DNA of 64,000 nucleotides from an uncultured Clostridia bacterium (GCA_944386365.1 CALXAT010000007.1:1-64000), one strand, 5' to 3'. Positions 20,334 to 30,590 are shown, counted from the stretch's first letter. Program-made: numbers and translations. Notes: generated by a model not told the origin, from the letters alone.

Positions 20334-20381
20334 AAAAAATAATGGAATGTTTTTACATATTGTTAACGTTCCATTATTTTT
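20334..20381. terminator. Hairpin upstream of the repeat
   Basis: AAAATAATGGAATG pairs imperfectly with CGTTCCATTATTTT and is followed by T. It lies between the 3' end of the sensor kinase and the glgP start, and resembles the GGAACGTT elements at 17.5 kb. Confidence 0.6.
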
Positions 20382-20387
20382 CAGAAG

Positions 20388-20433
20388 GTCTGTCCCTTTT
20401 GTTTCATTTTGAAACAATTTGACACGTCCCTAT
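20388..20433 (-). repeat. TAGGGACGTGTC repeat, copy 1
   Basis: On the minus strand it starts TAGGGACGTGTCAAATTG, contains GTTTCAAAATGAAAC, and ends AAAAGGGACAGAC. The TAG is the stop codon of the histidine kinase. Related copies lie near 32.45, 36.5, 62.2 and 63.1 kb. Confidence 0.85.
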
Positions 20434-22499
20434 CGTTCACTTTTCCATTTAATTACGACTTTGAATAGGTCTCCATCTATTTCTATGTTGAATTTTCCTC
20501 CTTGCATTTCGGTTAAACTTTCTGCGATTGAAAGCCCTAATCCACTTCCTTCTGTATATCTAGATTTGTCTCCTCTTACGAATCGTTGCATTAATTCTTC
20601 TGCACTAATATTTAATTTGTCTTTTGATATATTCTTTATTTCTAAAATAACCTCTTCTTTTTGCTCTTGTAATTGAATATATACTCTAGAACCTTCTAAA
20701 GCATATTTTGAAATATTGCTAAATACATTTTCAATCACTCTATATAAATATCGGTTATCTGCTTTAATCATCACATTTTCTTTCGGTAAATCCATCTCTA
20801 GTTTTAAATTTTTCTTTTCTAATTTATCCTCAAACTCTCCCACTGTTTGATTTAATAATTCTTTTAAATTAATAATTTCCATATTTAATTTTACATTTCC
20901 AGATGATACCTTAGAAGCCTCTACTAAATCTTCTATTAGTTTTTTTAGTCTTTGTGATTTTTTATCTAATATAGCAATATATTGTTCAATTTGTGCATTT
21001 TGGATGTCTTCTTTTTTCAATAAATCTACATAGTTTATGATAGAGGTTAATGGTGTTTTGATATCATGTGATACATTTGTGATTAATTCTGTTTTTAATC
21101 TTTCTGATTTTAAACTTTGTTCAATGGCATTCGTAAATCCACCTGCTATATCATTAATATATTTAGCCATTATTTTTAAAGTACCTTCTAGTTCTTCTTC
21201 ATTTAATTTTACATTGGGATTTCCTTCATATATATTTCTTAATGCTTCATTGATTTTTTGTAACTTTTTATTATATTGTATAAGTTTATAATATGTCCAT
21301 ATCCAAAAAGCAATCAAAATAAGTAATCCAATTCCACTCCACATAGTACAAGCTAATATAACACTAATAAAAACAAATCCCCAATAAATAATGGTAATTT
21401 TTCGATTGGCATTTTCTTTATCTGTTACTTTTCTAAATATTTTTTGAACGGTTACTTTTATCCATCTACAAATTTTATAGGTTAAAAATGAACGGATAAA
21501 TTGTTTTGCTTTTAGTCTTCTAATGGTTGTACTAACCCATACAGCTAAACATGCATATCCAATCAAATAACATAATAAAAATACAGACATTAGAATTTTT
21601 TGTGGTATCTGTGACTCTATACTAGCAATTGCAAAGCTCATCATCATACCAATGACAAATATAATTACAAAGGTTATAATTTCATAAGAAATTTTATCAA
21701 TACTATTTAATTGAATTCCCTCTTTTCCTTTTTCATGTCCTGTTGCCCAAATCAAATAGATAACCATGATGATTATTGAAATAGCTGACAATGGTATTAA
21801 ATACGTTGGTAAATTTTCATGACCTTTAAATATGTTATATACTGTTTGTTGTACATATAAAGAATTTGAATAACTTAATGTACTTGGATCAATATTTGAA
21901 TACACCTCATATCCTTCAAAATTGTCTATTGAATAGCTAGGTGATGTAATATATTTTGTACTTTCTTGGTTAATTGTATTAATATTTGTTGTTACATTCC
22001 CATCTTGATAGCTCCAATTTGTTTTTTCTGATTTTAATTTGTTAATCTCTTCTGGATAATTATTGGATTTGATATTTGTAAACATATTACCATTTTCTTT
22101 ATCTATAATAATATAATTGATATATTGACTTATCATGGTATTATTATAATTAATCACTTCATAGTAAACAGGATATTCATAACTCTCATCTTCTATTTCA
22201 CTATAATTATCATATGACGTTTCTTCTGTTGTTTCATATGTTTCTGAAGTATTTTCACTTTCTGCCTTTATTTGCATTCGATTTTTATCTCTACGAATAT
22301 CTCGAACATTATAAATTAATGTTAATAAATATTCTCTTCCAAATTCTTCTGTTTCTATATATTCTTCTGGTCCTTTCATTTCTCCATATTGTGATGTAAT
22401 CGATACATCAATAATACTAATTGTCAGAATAAATATCATTATAGGAATTAACAAATAACATAAGAACTTTAATAATATTGATTCTTTTATATTTTCCAT
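20430..22499 (-). CDS. Membrane sensor histidine kinase
   Basis: The protein senses an unknown signal and phosphorylates the adjacent response regulator. Visible parts: an N-terminal membrane helix, an outside domain (about residues 25-215) rich in Tyr, Glu and Asn, then several membrane helices (about 220-400). The H-box NVSHDIKTPLTSIINYVDLL lies near residue 478, and an ATPase domain with N and G boxes (NVFSNISKYAL, GSGLGLSI) follows. I start it at 22499, where AAGGATG precedes the ATG. The regulator ends 25 bases upstream. The kinase output is VanS-like, but the ligand cannot be inferred. The TAG stop lies in repeat copy 1. Confidence 0.93.
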   Translation of the reverse strand: MENIKESILLKFLCYLLIPIMIFILTISIIDVSITSQYGEMKGPEEYIETEEFGREYLLTLIYNVRDIRRDKNRMQIKAESENTSETYETTEETSYDNYSEIEDESYEYPVYYEVINYNNTMISQYINYIIIDKENGNMFTNIKSNNYPEEINKLKSEKTNWSYQDGNVTTNINTINQESTKYITSPSYSIDNFEGYEVYSNIDPSTLSYSNSLYVQQTVYNIFKGHENLPTYLIPLSAISIIIMVIYLIWATGHEKGKEGIQLNSIDKISYEIITFVIIFVIGMMMSFAIASIESQIPQKILMSVFLLCYLIGYACLAVWVSTTIRRLKAKQFIRSFLTYKICRWIKVTVQKIFRKVTDKENANRKITIIYWGFVFISVILACTMWSGIGLLILIAFWIWTYYKLIQYNKKLQKINEALRNIYEGNPNVKLNEEELEGTLKIMAKYINDIAGGFTNAIEQSLKSERLKTELITNVSHDIKTPLTSIINYVDLLKKEDIQNAQIEQYIAILDKKSQRLKKLIEDLVEASKVSSGNVKLNMEIINLKELLNQTVGEFEDKLEKKNLKLEMDLPKENVMIKADNRYLYRVIENVFSNISKYALEGSRVYIQLQEQKEEVILEIKNISKDKLNISAEELMQRFVRGDKSRYTEGSGLGLSIAESLTEMQGGKFNIEIDGDLFKVVIKWKSER

Positions 22500-22523
22500 A
22501 TATTCACATCCTTCATTCATTTA

Positions 22524-23231
22524 TTACGATATATCTTCCACTTTATATCCAATTCCCCAGATAACTTTTAAATATTTAGGATCTTTGGGATTAATTTCTA
22601 TTTTTTCTCTAATATGTCTAATATGTACAGCAATAATATTTTCTGCTCCATAGCTTTCTTCATTCCAAACATTTTCATAAATTTGTTCTATGGAATACAC
22701 TTTTCCTTTGTTTTCTAGTAAAAATTTTAGTATGTTATATTCTGTTGCTGTTAATTTAATTTCTTTTCCATCAACCATGACTTTTTTTGTTTCATCATTC
22801 ATCTCTAAAGTGCCTGTTCTTAATACTTTACCTGTTTTGGTTTCATTTTTTACCATTGCATGATTAAAATCAACATATCTTCTGATATTCGATTTTACTC
22901 TTGCAATTAATTCTAATGGATTAAATGGTTTTGTTACATAATCATCTGCTCCTGTATTTAAACCTGAAATTTTATCATAATCTTCTGACTTTGCAGATAG
23001 CATAATAACTGGAATTGTTTTATCTTTTCTAATTTCTTGTAAAGTTTCAATTCCATCTTTATTAGGCATCATAATATCCAAAATAATGAGATGGATTTCA
23101 TTTTCTTTTAATTTTTCTAAAGCTTCTTCTCCATCATAGGCTTTTATAATGTGATATCCTTCTTGTGATAAATAGATTTCAATGGCATTTACAATTTCTT
23201 TATCGTCATCTACAACTAATATATTGTACAT
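22524..23231 (-). CDS. OmpR/PhoB-type response regulator
   Basis: The receiver domain (residues 1-120) has the acidic pair DDD near residue 8, the phosphorylated Asp in LIILDIMMP near residue 51, Thr/Ser in LSAKSED and Lys in VTKPFNP. The C-terminal winged helix (about 135-235) ends IWGIGYKVEDI. The length of 235 is usual. It is the first gene of a two-gene operon with the sensor kinase. A hairpin (TGAACTTT ... AAAGTTCA) lies in its leader just before the ribosome site. Confidence 0.95.
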   Translation of the reverse strand: MYNILVVDDDKEIVNAIEIYLSQEGYHIIKAYDGEEALEKLKENEIHLIILDIMMPNKDGIETLQEIRKDKTIPVIMLSAKSEDYDKISGLNTGADDYVTKPFNPLELIARVKSNIRRYVDFNHAMVKNETKTGKVLRTGTLEMNDETKKVMVDGKEIKLTATEYNILKFLLENKGKVYSIEQIYENVWNEESYGAENIIAVHIRHIREKIEINPKDPKYLKVIWGIGYKVEDIS

Positions 23232-23385
23232 AATTTTTTCCTTTCTTGAACTTTATTCTTAAAAGTTCATTTTGAATTAACTAATTCCTATTTTTTCTTT
23301 ATTTCCTAGCATATATACTATACCACATTTTTATTAATAATAAATAGAGGATTTATTAATTTTTTATTAAGGATTGCACAAAAAA

Positions 23386-23412
23386 ACAGGCTGTTTTAAT
23401 AACAATACCTGT
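23386..23412 (-). terminator. Terminator of the radical SAM operon
   Basis: On the minus strand ACAGG pairs with CCTGT across a 17-base A/T-rich loop and is followed by seven T. It lies just after the small membrane gene. Confidence 0.7.
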
Positions 23413-23423
23413 CTTTTTTATGA

Positions 23424-23750
23424 TTATCCTATAGTCTTAAATACTGCAATTCCAATTAGAATTAAAATAATAATGATGATACTCACAATAATTAATACCT
23501 TTATTTTTTCTTTTTTCTCTTCTTTTGATTTCTTCCAATACACAATAATACCTATTATCCAAAAAATTGGTATAGCTATAAAACTTATTACTTTTACAAT
23601 AAAATCTCCTATATATACATGTGCAGTTTCATCAATATCTATTCCATAAGCTGGTGTCACTCCAGCTCCAAGAACCTCATTTTTTATACTTATAAATAAT
23701 ACCACAAGAGCCATTAAAATCTTATACATTTTCTTAAATACTTTTTTCAT
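23424..23750 (-). CDS. Small membrane protein next to radical SAM enzyme
   Basis: The 108-residue product has a signal-like N-terminus (MKKVFKKMYKILMALVVLFISIKNEVLGAG), a short outside segment (VTPAYGIDIDETAHVYIGD), a second membrane helix, a lysine-rich cytoplasmic stretch and a third helix. I start it at the third ATG (23750), because GAGGG lies nine bases upstream within the end of the radical SAM gene. The genes are five bases apart and thus coupled. The function is unknown; it could be a substrate, exporter or immunity-type partner of the enzyme. Confidence 0.7.
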   Translation of the reverse strand: MKKVFKKMYKILMALVVLFISIKNEVLGAGVTPAYGIDIDETAHVYIGDFIVKVISFIAIPIFWIIGIIVYWKKSKEEKKEKIKVLIIVSIIIIILILIGIAVFKTIG

Positions 23751-23755
23751 AATCA

Positions 23756-24832
23756 TCATCCCTCAATTATTTTATATATACATCTATTGGGTTTATTTTC
23801 TTCTAAATTCCATGTGTGAAATGCTCCACCTAAACATATATCCCAATTTTTACAATCTCGACATTTTCTTGTTTCTTTATTTCTATAAATCTCAAATTTA
23901 TTATCCCAAACATCTTTAAATCTATCGTTTCTTACATTTCCTTGAATTGTTTTTTTATTTCTGGGTACATTTGGACACGCAAATATATCTCCATTATACA
24001 AAATACTGCCTATATTAATTCCTGTCAAACAACAACTATATTGATGTTTCACTTCTTTTTCATAATCTAATCCTAAAAATCCAGAACAACCATATTTTAC
24101 ATACATATGCTCTTTTTGTTTTCGTTTTTGTTTTATAAAATTTAACATATATTTTATTTCTTCTTTACTTAACAATAAGTCTTTATTATCATTTGCTCTT
24201 CCTATTGGATCCATATCTAAAAGACGCCATAAGTCTATTCCTAAATCTTCTAATATATTAGATAACTCTTCTAATTGATTGATATTTTCCTTATTAACAA
24301 CAGTTGTTACCATTAAGCAATTTAAAAAATTCGCTTCTTTTAGTTTCTTAATATTTTCAATAATTGTCTTATAAGAACCTTTTACACCTCTAAAATCATC
24401 ATGTGTTTCTTCCAGCCCATCTATACTAATAGATATTGTATCTATATTGGTTCTCTTTAGCTTTTCTATATTTTGTTCATTTAATAATATTCCATTTGTA
24501 GTCATTCCCCATTTAAAACGCAAATCATTTGCAACATAATCCATTACTTCGAAAAGGTCTTTTCTAACCAGTGGTTCTCCACCTGTTACATTTAAATATA
24601 TATTTTTTACAGAAAAATCTTCTGCAATGTCTTTAAATACTTTTTTAATCTCTTCGGTCGTTAATTGGTCTTCATATTTTTTTGTTTCTGCATAACTTCC
24701 ACAATGTTTACATCTAGCATTACATGTTAATGTTGTTTCCCAAAATAAACATTTTAATGTATGACTTTTCATTTCCTTTTCTTTTTGTTTTGCTAAAACT
24801 GCCATTTCTCCTAATTTTAATATTTTATTCAC
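23756..24832 (-). CDS. Radical SAM/SPASM protein
   Basis: The iron-sulfur motif CNARCKHC lies near residue 33, and GGEP follows near residue 85, as in AdoMet radical enzymes. The C-terminal region (about 245-355) has several cysteines (CSGF, CCLTG, CPNVP, CRDCKNWDIC) typical of a SPASM domain that holds extra iron-sulfur clusters. Such enzymes often modify peptides. It has a perfect vegetative promoter and is coupled to a small membrane protein gene. No obvious precursor peptide is next to it. The exact substrate cannot be told. Confidence 0.9.
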   Translation of the reverse strand: MNKILKLGEMAVLAKQKEKEMKSHTLKCLFWETTLTCNARCKHCGSYAETKKYEDQLTTEEIKKVFKDIAEDFSVKNIYLNVTGGEPLVRKDLFEVMDYVANDLRFKWGMTTNGILLNEQNIEKLKRTNIDTISISIDGLEETHDDFRGVKGSYKTIIENIKKLKEANFLNCLMVTTVVNKENINQLEELSNILEDLGIDLWRLLDMDPIGRANDNKDLLLSKEEIKYMLNFIKQKRKQKEHMYVKYGCSGFLGLDYEKEVKHQYSCCLTGINIGSILYNGDIFACPNVPRNKKTIQGNVRNDRFKDVWDNKFEIYRNKETRKCRDCKNWDICLGGAFHTWNLEENKPNRCIYKIIEG

Positions 24833-24870
24833 AGTTATCTCCTATATTTTTATATATCTTTCTTGACTAA

Positions 24871-24899
24871 ATTATATATTTTGGCTAATTTTTTGTCAA
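24871..24899 (-). promoter_or_regulatory. Consensus promoter of the radical SAM operon
   Basis: On the minus strand TTGACA (24894-24899), 17 bases, TATAAT (24871-24876): a perfect match to the vegetative consensus. Strong constitutive transcription is expected. Confidence 0.88.
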
Positions 24900-24911
24900 T
24901 GGACAGATGAC

Positions 24912-24953
24912 AAAAAAAGGGATTTTTGAGTCCGTCCCCAAAATCCCTTTTTT
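24912..24953 (-). terminator. Terminator of the P-type ATPase
   Basis: AAAAAAAGGGATTTT pairs with AAAATCCCTTTTTT around a 13-base loop containing GTCCGTCCCC. It lies four bases after the ATPase stop. The flanking GGACAG and GTCCGTCCCC resemble fragments of the TAGGGAC repeat family. Confidence 0.88.
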
Positions 24954-24956
24954 CTC

Positions 24957-27686
24957 TTATTCATCCTTAAAACTATTAATCTTAAACAATTTAAACAATT
25001 CTACAATAATCAATGGTGAAATAACTAACCCAATTAATTCTAAAATATTTTGTGTTGGTAATACTGGTATACTAAAGATTCCTCTTAAAGCAGGTATTGC
25101 TAAGATGATTCCCATCAATAGTGCTGAACCAAGTATTGCCCATATTAATTTGCTATTATTAAATACTTTTGTCTTAAAGATAGATTTTTTATTATCTCTT
25201 ACATTAAATACATGTACCAATTCTGAGAAAGCAAGTGTAACAAACGCCATTGTTTGACCCACTTCTATTTTAGATTCATCTAATGTTAATCCATCAATGG
25301 CTTGAGTCGTTGTTGCAAGTCCTATCATAAAAGCTCCAAGTGTTAATAGTCCTATCATAATACCTTGATATACAATTCTCCATGTCATTCCTTTTGTAAA
25401 TACACCTTTTCCTGGTTTATTTGGTTTTCTGTTCATAATATCTGCATTTGCTGGGTCAAAAGCTAATGCCAATGCTGGTAATGAATCTGTTACTAAGTTT
25501 ATCCATAAAATGTGAATTGGTAATAAGATTTCTAAGTGAGCAATATCTGTTATTCCAAACCAACTAGCAAATAATGGCGTTAATAATGTTGCTAAGAATA
25601 ATACAACAACTTCTCCTATATTACTTGATAATAAGAATTGGATAACTTTTAAGATATTATCATAAATTCTTCTTCCTTCTTCGACAGCTGATACGATAGT
25701 TGCAAAGTTATCATCTGTCAAAATAACATCTGCTGCTTCTTTGGCAACATCTGTTCCCACAATTCCCATTGCACAACCAATGTCTGCTGTTTTTAATGCA
25801 GGACTGTCATTGACACCATCACCTGTCATGGCTACAATTTCACCATTTTTTTGCCATGCTTTTACAATCCTTACTTTATGCTCTGGAGAAACTCTTGCAT
25901 ATACAGAGTAATGTCTTACATGTTTTTGTAATTCTTCATCAGACATTTTTTCTAATTCTGAACCAGTAATGGCTTCATCTTCATTTTCTAAGATTCCTAG
26001 TTTTTTAGCAATTGCAGTTGCTGTAATTTTATGGTCTCCTGTAATCATAACAGTTTTGATTCCTGCAGTCTTACATTTTTCTACTGCTTTTTTGGCTTCT
26101 TCTCTTGGTGGATCTATCATACCTACCATACCTACAAAAATTAAATCACTCTCTATATTTTCTAATTCTTTTTCAGTTGGTTCATGGTCAAATTCTTTGT
26201 ATGCACAAGCTAAAACTCTTAAAGCCTCTTTTGCCATTTCTTCATTTTTTTGTCTAATGGTTACAGCATAAGTATCCAAATCTTCTTTTATTTCATTATT
26301 ATATAAATATCCTTTACAAATTCTTAGTAACTCATCTACACCACCTTTGGTATAGGCAATGTATTTTTCATTTACTTTATTAACGGTTGTCATTAATTTT
26401 CTATCTGAATCAAATGGTACTTCTGCAATACGTATCATTCTATCATAAATAGATGGGTCAAAATTCAATTTAAAAGCCATATCTACTAATGCCGTTTCTG
26501 TTGGGTCCCCTGTTAAGGTTCCATCTTTTGCAATTTTTGTATCATTACATAACATATTAGCATATACCAATGTGGTCATATCTTCTGGTACATTTTTATT
26601 ATCTATTTTTTCTAAATCTTTTATTTCACCATTTATAAACACTTTTTCAACTGTCATTTTATTTTGTGTCAATGTTCCTGTTTTATCTGAACAAATAACT
26701 GTTGCACTTCCTAATGTTTCAACTGCTGGTAGTTTCTTAACAATCGCATTTTTCTTAACCATTTTTTGCACACCAATTGCTAAAACAATTGTTGATACAG
26801 CTACCAATCCTTCTGGGATTGCTGCTACTGCTAATGATACAGCTGTCATAAACATATGGATTGGTTCTTTTTGTTGGAATAATCCAATAATAAAGATAAC
26901 GATACAAATAACAATTGCAGTAATTCCTAAAGTTTTTCCTAATTTATTTAATTTTTGTTGTAATGGGGTTATTTGTTCTTCTGATTCATTTATCATTTCT
27001 GCAATTTTTCCAACTTCTGTTGTCATACCTGTTTCTACAACAATTCCTTTTCCTCTACCATAAGTTACTAAACTAGATGAGAATAGCATATTGGTTCTAT
27101 CACCAATTCCTACATCTTCTCCATCAATTTTTTCTGTTGTTTTTTCTACTGGTACAGATTCTCCTGTTAGTGAAGATTCTTGTGTTTTTAAATTAACTGC
27201 TTCGATAATTCTTAAATCTGCTGGGATATAATCTCCTGTATCTAATACAACAATGTCTCCTGGTACCAATTCTTTTGCCGGAACAACGGTTACATTCCCA
27301 TCTCTTATAACTTTAGATGCATGGTCTGTTAATTTTTGTAAAGCTTCTAGAGATTTTTCTGCTTTTGATTCTTGTGTTACGCCAATTACTGCATTTAAAA
27401 TTACAACTATTAGAATAATAATCGTATCTGTAATTCCTTCTCCTTGTGCAACACCTACAAATCCTGATACAATTGCTGCAATAATTAAGATAATAATAGA
27501 AAAATCTTTAAATTGGTCTATAAATCTTCTAAGTAGTGATTTCTTTTTCTTCTCTTTTAATTGATTTAGTCCATATTTTTCTCTTCTTTTTGTAACTTCT
27601 TCTTGCGATAAACCTGTTTCTTGATTTGTTTCTAATTCTTTTTCAACATCCTTTACTTCTTTATTAAACCAGTTTTTACTTTCCAA
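24957..27686 (-). CDS. P-type Ca-transporting ATPase
   Basis: This membrane pump belongs to the PMCA/SERCA-like P2 group. Visible: an N-terminal cation-ATPase domain, the TGES loop near residue 175, membrane helix IPEGL, the phosphorylation site CSDKTGTLTQNKMTV near residue 325, MVTGDGVNDSPALK-type hinge, and six C-terminal helices. The in-frame ATG at 27710 has no ribosome site. AAAGGAGG followed by seven A and TTG at 27686 fits better, so I start it at TTG (909 residues). The length is typical. Calcium is the likely substrate by family, but this is not proved. A good promoter lies just upstream. Confidence 0.93.
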   Translation of the reverse strand: MESKNWFNKEVKDVEKELETNQETGLSQEEVTKRREKYGLNQLKEKKKKSLLRRFIDQFKDFSIIILIIAAIVSGFVGVAQGEGITDTIIILIVVILNAVIGVTQESKAEKSLEALQKLTDHASKVIRDGNVTVVPAKELVPGDIVVLDTGDYIPADLRIIEAVNLKTQESSLTGESVPVEKTTEKIDGEDVGIGDRTNMLFSSSLVTYGRGKGIVVETGMTTEVGKIAEMINESEEQITPLQQKLNKLGKTLGITAIVICIVIFIIGLFQQKEPIHMFMTAVSLAVAAIPEGLVAVSTIVLAIGVQKMVKKNAIVKKLPAVETLGSATVICSDKTGTLTQNKMTVEKVFINGEIKDLEKIDNKNVPEDMTTLVYANMLCNDTKIAKDGTLTGDPTETALVDMAFKLNFDPSIYDRMIRIAEVPFDSDRKLMTTVNKVNEKYIAYTKGGVDELLRICKGYLYNNEIKEDLDTYAVTIRQKNEEMAKEALRVLACAYKEFDHEPTEKELENIESDLIFVGMVGMIDPPREEAKKAVEKCKTAGIKTVMITGDHKITATAIAKKLGILENEDEAITGSELEKMSDEELQKHVRHYSVYARVSPEHKVRIVKAWQKNGEIVAMTGDGVNDSPALKTADIGCAMGIVGTDVAKEAADVILTDDNFATIVSAVEEGRRIYDNILKVIQFLLSSNIGEVVVLFLATLLTPLFASWFGITDIAHLEILLPIHILWINLVTDSLPALALAFDPANADIMNRKPNKPGKGVFTKGMTWRIVYQGIMIGLLTLGAFMIGLATTTQAIDGLTLDESKIEVGQTMAFVTLAFSELVHVFNVRDNKKSIFKTKVFNNSKLIWAILGSALLMGIILAIPALRGIFSIPVLPTQNILELIGLVISPLIIVELFKLFKINSFKDE

Positions 27687-27724
27687 TTTTTTTCCTCCTT
27701 TATTTTCCATACATTTTCACTTTT

Positions 27725-27753
27725 ATTTTATCCAAACCGTGAAAATATATCAA
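27725..27753 (-). promoter_or_regulatory. P-type ATPase promoter
   Basis: On the minus strand TTGATA (27748-27753), 17 bases, TAAAAT (27725-27730). It lies about 40 bases before the TTG start. Confidence 0.7.
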
Positions 27754-27872
27754 TATTTTGATTTTATTTTACGTAAAAAATTTAAATCATTATTAACTTA
27801 TCTTTACATTTTTATAGCCTCCATTTCCTTTATTCATATTTGGAAATAAAATCTTTTTTCTAAAATACAAAA

Positions 27873-27910
27873 AAGACTCCTAAAAAGATTTTACTCCTTT
27901 TAAAAGTCTT
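27873..27910 (-). terminator. Terminator of the tRNA-Glu transcript
   Basis: On the minus strand AAGACT pairs with AGTCTT at the ends of an A/T-rich hairpin, followed by six T. It lies about 85 bases after the tRNA 3' end. Confidence 0.65.
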
Positions 27911-27925
27911 GCTTACTTTATAAAA

Positions 27926-27977
27926 AGCTTACTAACCAGATATTACTATCGCGACTGTTGATTAGTAATTGAAAGCT
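27926..27977 (-). other. Structured spacer after tRNA-Glu
   Basis: This stretch holds AGCTT/AAGCT ends enclosing TTACTAA (27929-27935), ATTACTA (27942-27948) and TTAGTAAT (27962-27969). The last can pair with either of the first two, giving two exclusive folds. It has no open reading frame and no tRNA-like T-arm. It may be a processing spacer or a small RNA; I cannot assign it. Confidence 0.35.
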
Positions 27978-27993
27978 ACTCCCTTTTAATATA

Positions 27994-28068
27994 TGGTGAC
28001 CCCTACGGGAATCGAACCCATGATTCCACCTTGAGAGGGTGGCGTCTTAACCGCTTGACCAAGGGGCC
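27994..28068 (-). tRNA. tRNA-Glu (CTC)
   Basis: On the minus strand the acceptor arms GGCCCCT and AGGGGTC pair with one G-T. The anticodon stem CCACC/GGTGG encloses CTCTCAA, so the anticodon is CTC (codon GAG). GGGTTCGATTCCC forms the T-arm and CCA is encoded. A CTC tRNA for a codon rare in such AT-rich DNA is a mild surprise, because a TTC tRNA usually reads both Glu codons. Confidence 0.95.
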
Positions 28069-28085
28069 ATAAAATTCACTTAATA

Positions 28086-28114
28086 TTTATATCATTTTTT
28101 TGATATTTAGTCAA
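28086..28114 (-). promoter_or_regulatory. tRNA-Glu promoter with upstream palindrome
   Basis: On the minus strand TTGACT (28109-28114), 17 bases, TATAAA (28086-28091), ending 17 bases before the tRNA. A perfect 12-base palindrome ACCGATATCGGT (28114-28125) abuts the -35. Confidence 0.7.
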
Positions 28115-28147
28115 CCGATATCGGTGAATTTTTCAGAAAAAAGAATA

Positions 28148-28178
28148 GGGATTTTTGAATTCATTTTCAAAATCCCTA
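28148..28178 (-). terminator. Hairpin after obg
   Basis: AGGGATTTT and AAAATCCCT pair around a loop ending in TTCATT, ten bases after the obg stop. The downstream T-run is weak, so its strength as a terminator is uncertain. Confidence 0.6.
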
Positions 28179-28187
28179 AAAATTTTC

Positions 28188-29471
<1,284 letters not shown>

Positions 29472-30479
29472 TTATTCAAAATAATCTAATTGCATTGCTT
29501 TCTTTACTTTTTTCATTGTTTCTTTTGCTGTTTTTCTTGCTTTTTCTGTTCCTTCTCTTAAAATTTTATCCACTAATTCCGGATTTTCTTCATAATATTT
29601 TCTTTTTTCTCTAATTGGTCTTAAATATTCTATAATATTTTTTGCTAATTGTTTTTTACAAGCAACACAACCTCTTTTTCCAGCTCTACATTCTGCACAT
29701 ACTGTATCAATTTCTTCTTTTGTAGAAAATAGTTTATGATAATATGCTACCATACATATATCAGGATTTCCTAAATCATCTTTTTTTATTCTATTTGGAT
29801 CTGTTACAGCGCTCATAACTTTTTTGGTGATTTCCTCTTCTGAATCTGATAAGTAGATTGCATTTCCAAGAGATTTTCCCATTTTTTCATTACCATCTAA
29901 TCCTTTGATTCTTTTTCCTTCTGATAGCACAATTTTAGGTTCTACTAAAACCTCTCCATAAATACTATTAAATTTTCTAACGATTTCTCTACATTGTTCA
30001 ATTAATGGTTCTTGATCTTCTCCTGCAGGAACTAATTCTCCTTCAAAAGTGGTGATATCTGCTGCTTGACTTACTGGATATCCTAAAAATCCATAAGTAA
30101 CACTTTCTCCAAATAATTCTTTTTTTTGTGCAATTTCTGTTTTTACAGTAGGATTTCTTTGAAGTCTTGCAATCGTTACTAAATTTGAATAGTATACGGT
30201 TAATTCTGCTGTTTCTGGTATCATAGATTGAATATATATAGTTGTTTTTTCTGGATCAATTCCACAAGCTAAATAATCCATTGCTAATTCTCTCACATTT
30301 TTTCTTACTTTTTCTGGATTATTAAAATTATCTGTTAATGCTTGCACGTCTGCAATTAAGATATACATATCATAGTCTCCACTATTTTGCATTTCTACTC
30401 TTTTTTTTAAGGAACCAAAATAATGGCCTATATGTAATTTTCCTGTTGGTCTATCACCTGTTAATATTCTTTTTTTCAT
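29472..30479 (-). CDS. trpS: Tryptophanyl-tRNA synthetase with Cys cluster
   Basis: It charges tRNA-Trp. HIGHYFGSL near residue 17 and KMGKSLGN (the KMSKS variant) near residue 200 mark the class I core; 335 residues is normal. Near residues 228-262 there are four cysteines spaced C-x21-C-x6-C-x2-C (last part CRAGKRGCVAC). This closely resembles the iron-sulfur-cluster motif of the Thermotoga maritima enzyme, reported as C-x22-C-x6-C-x2-C. No T-box leader is visible upstream, so it is not tRNA-Trp controlled in the usual way. Confidence 0.96.
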   Translation of the reverse strand: MKKRILTGDRPTGKLHIGHYFGSLKKRVEMQNSGDYDMYILIADVQALTDNFNNPEKVRKNVRELAMDYLACGIDPEKTTIYIQSMIPETAELTVYYSNLVTIARLQRNPTVKTEIAQKKELFGESVTYGFLGYPVSQAADITTFEGELVPAGEDQEPLIEQCREIVRKFNSIYGEVLVEPKIVLSEGKRIKGLDGNEKMGKSLGNAIYLSDSEEEITKKVMSAVTDPNRIKKDDLGNPDICMVAYYHKLFSTKEEIDTVCAECRAGKRGCVACKKQLAKNIIEYLRPIREKRKYYEENPELVDKILREGTEKARKTAKETMKKVKKAMQLDYFE

Positions 30480-30571
30480 TATTTTCCACCTTTTCTTTCT
30501 CTTTTTAATATCAATATTATACTAGATTATATGCAATTTTTCAAGTAATTTCCATTTAGAATAAAAATAAG

Positions 30572-30590
30572 GGGTGGCATTATGCCACCC
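30572..30590 (-). terminator. GC-rich terminator hairpin
   Basis: GGGTGGCAT and ATGCCACCC pair almost as a perfect palindrome, and on the minus strand CTTATTTTTATT follows. It lies directly after the 103-residue gene and is unusually GC-rich for the region. Confidence 0.75.

Noticed and set aside
26572-27063. Open frame of 163 codons opposite the P-type ATPase
   Set aside because: Antisense shadow; Ile/Thr/Val-rich from the complement of ATPase membrane helices, with no start signal.
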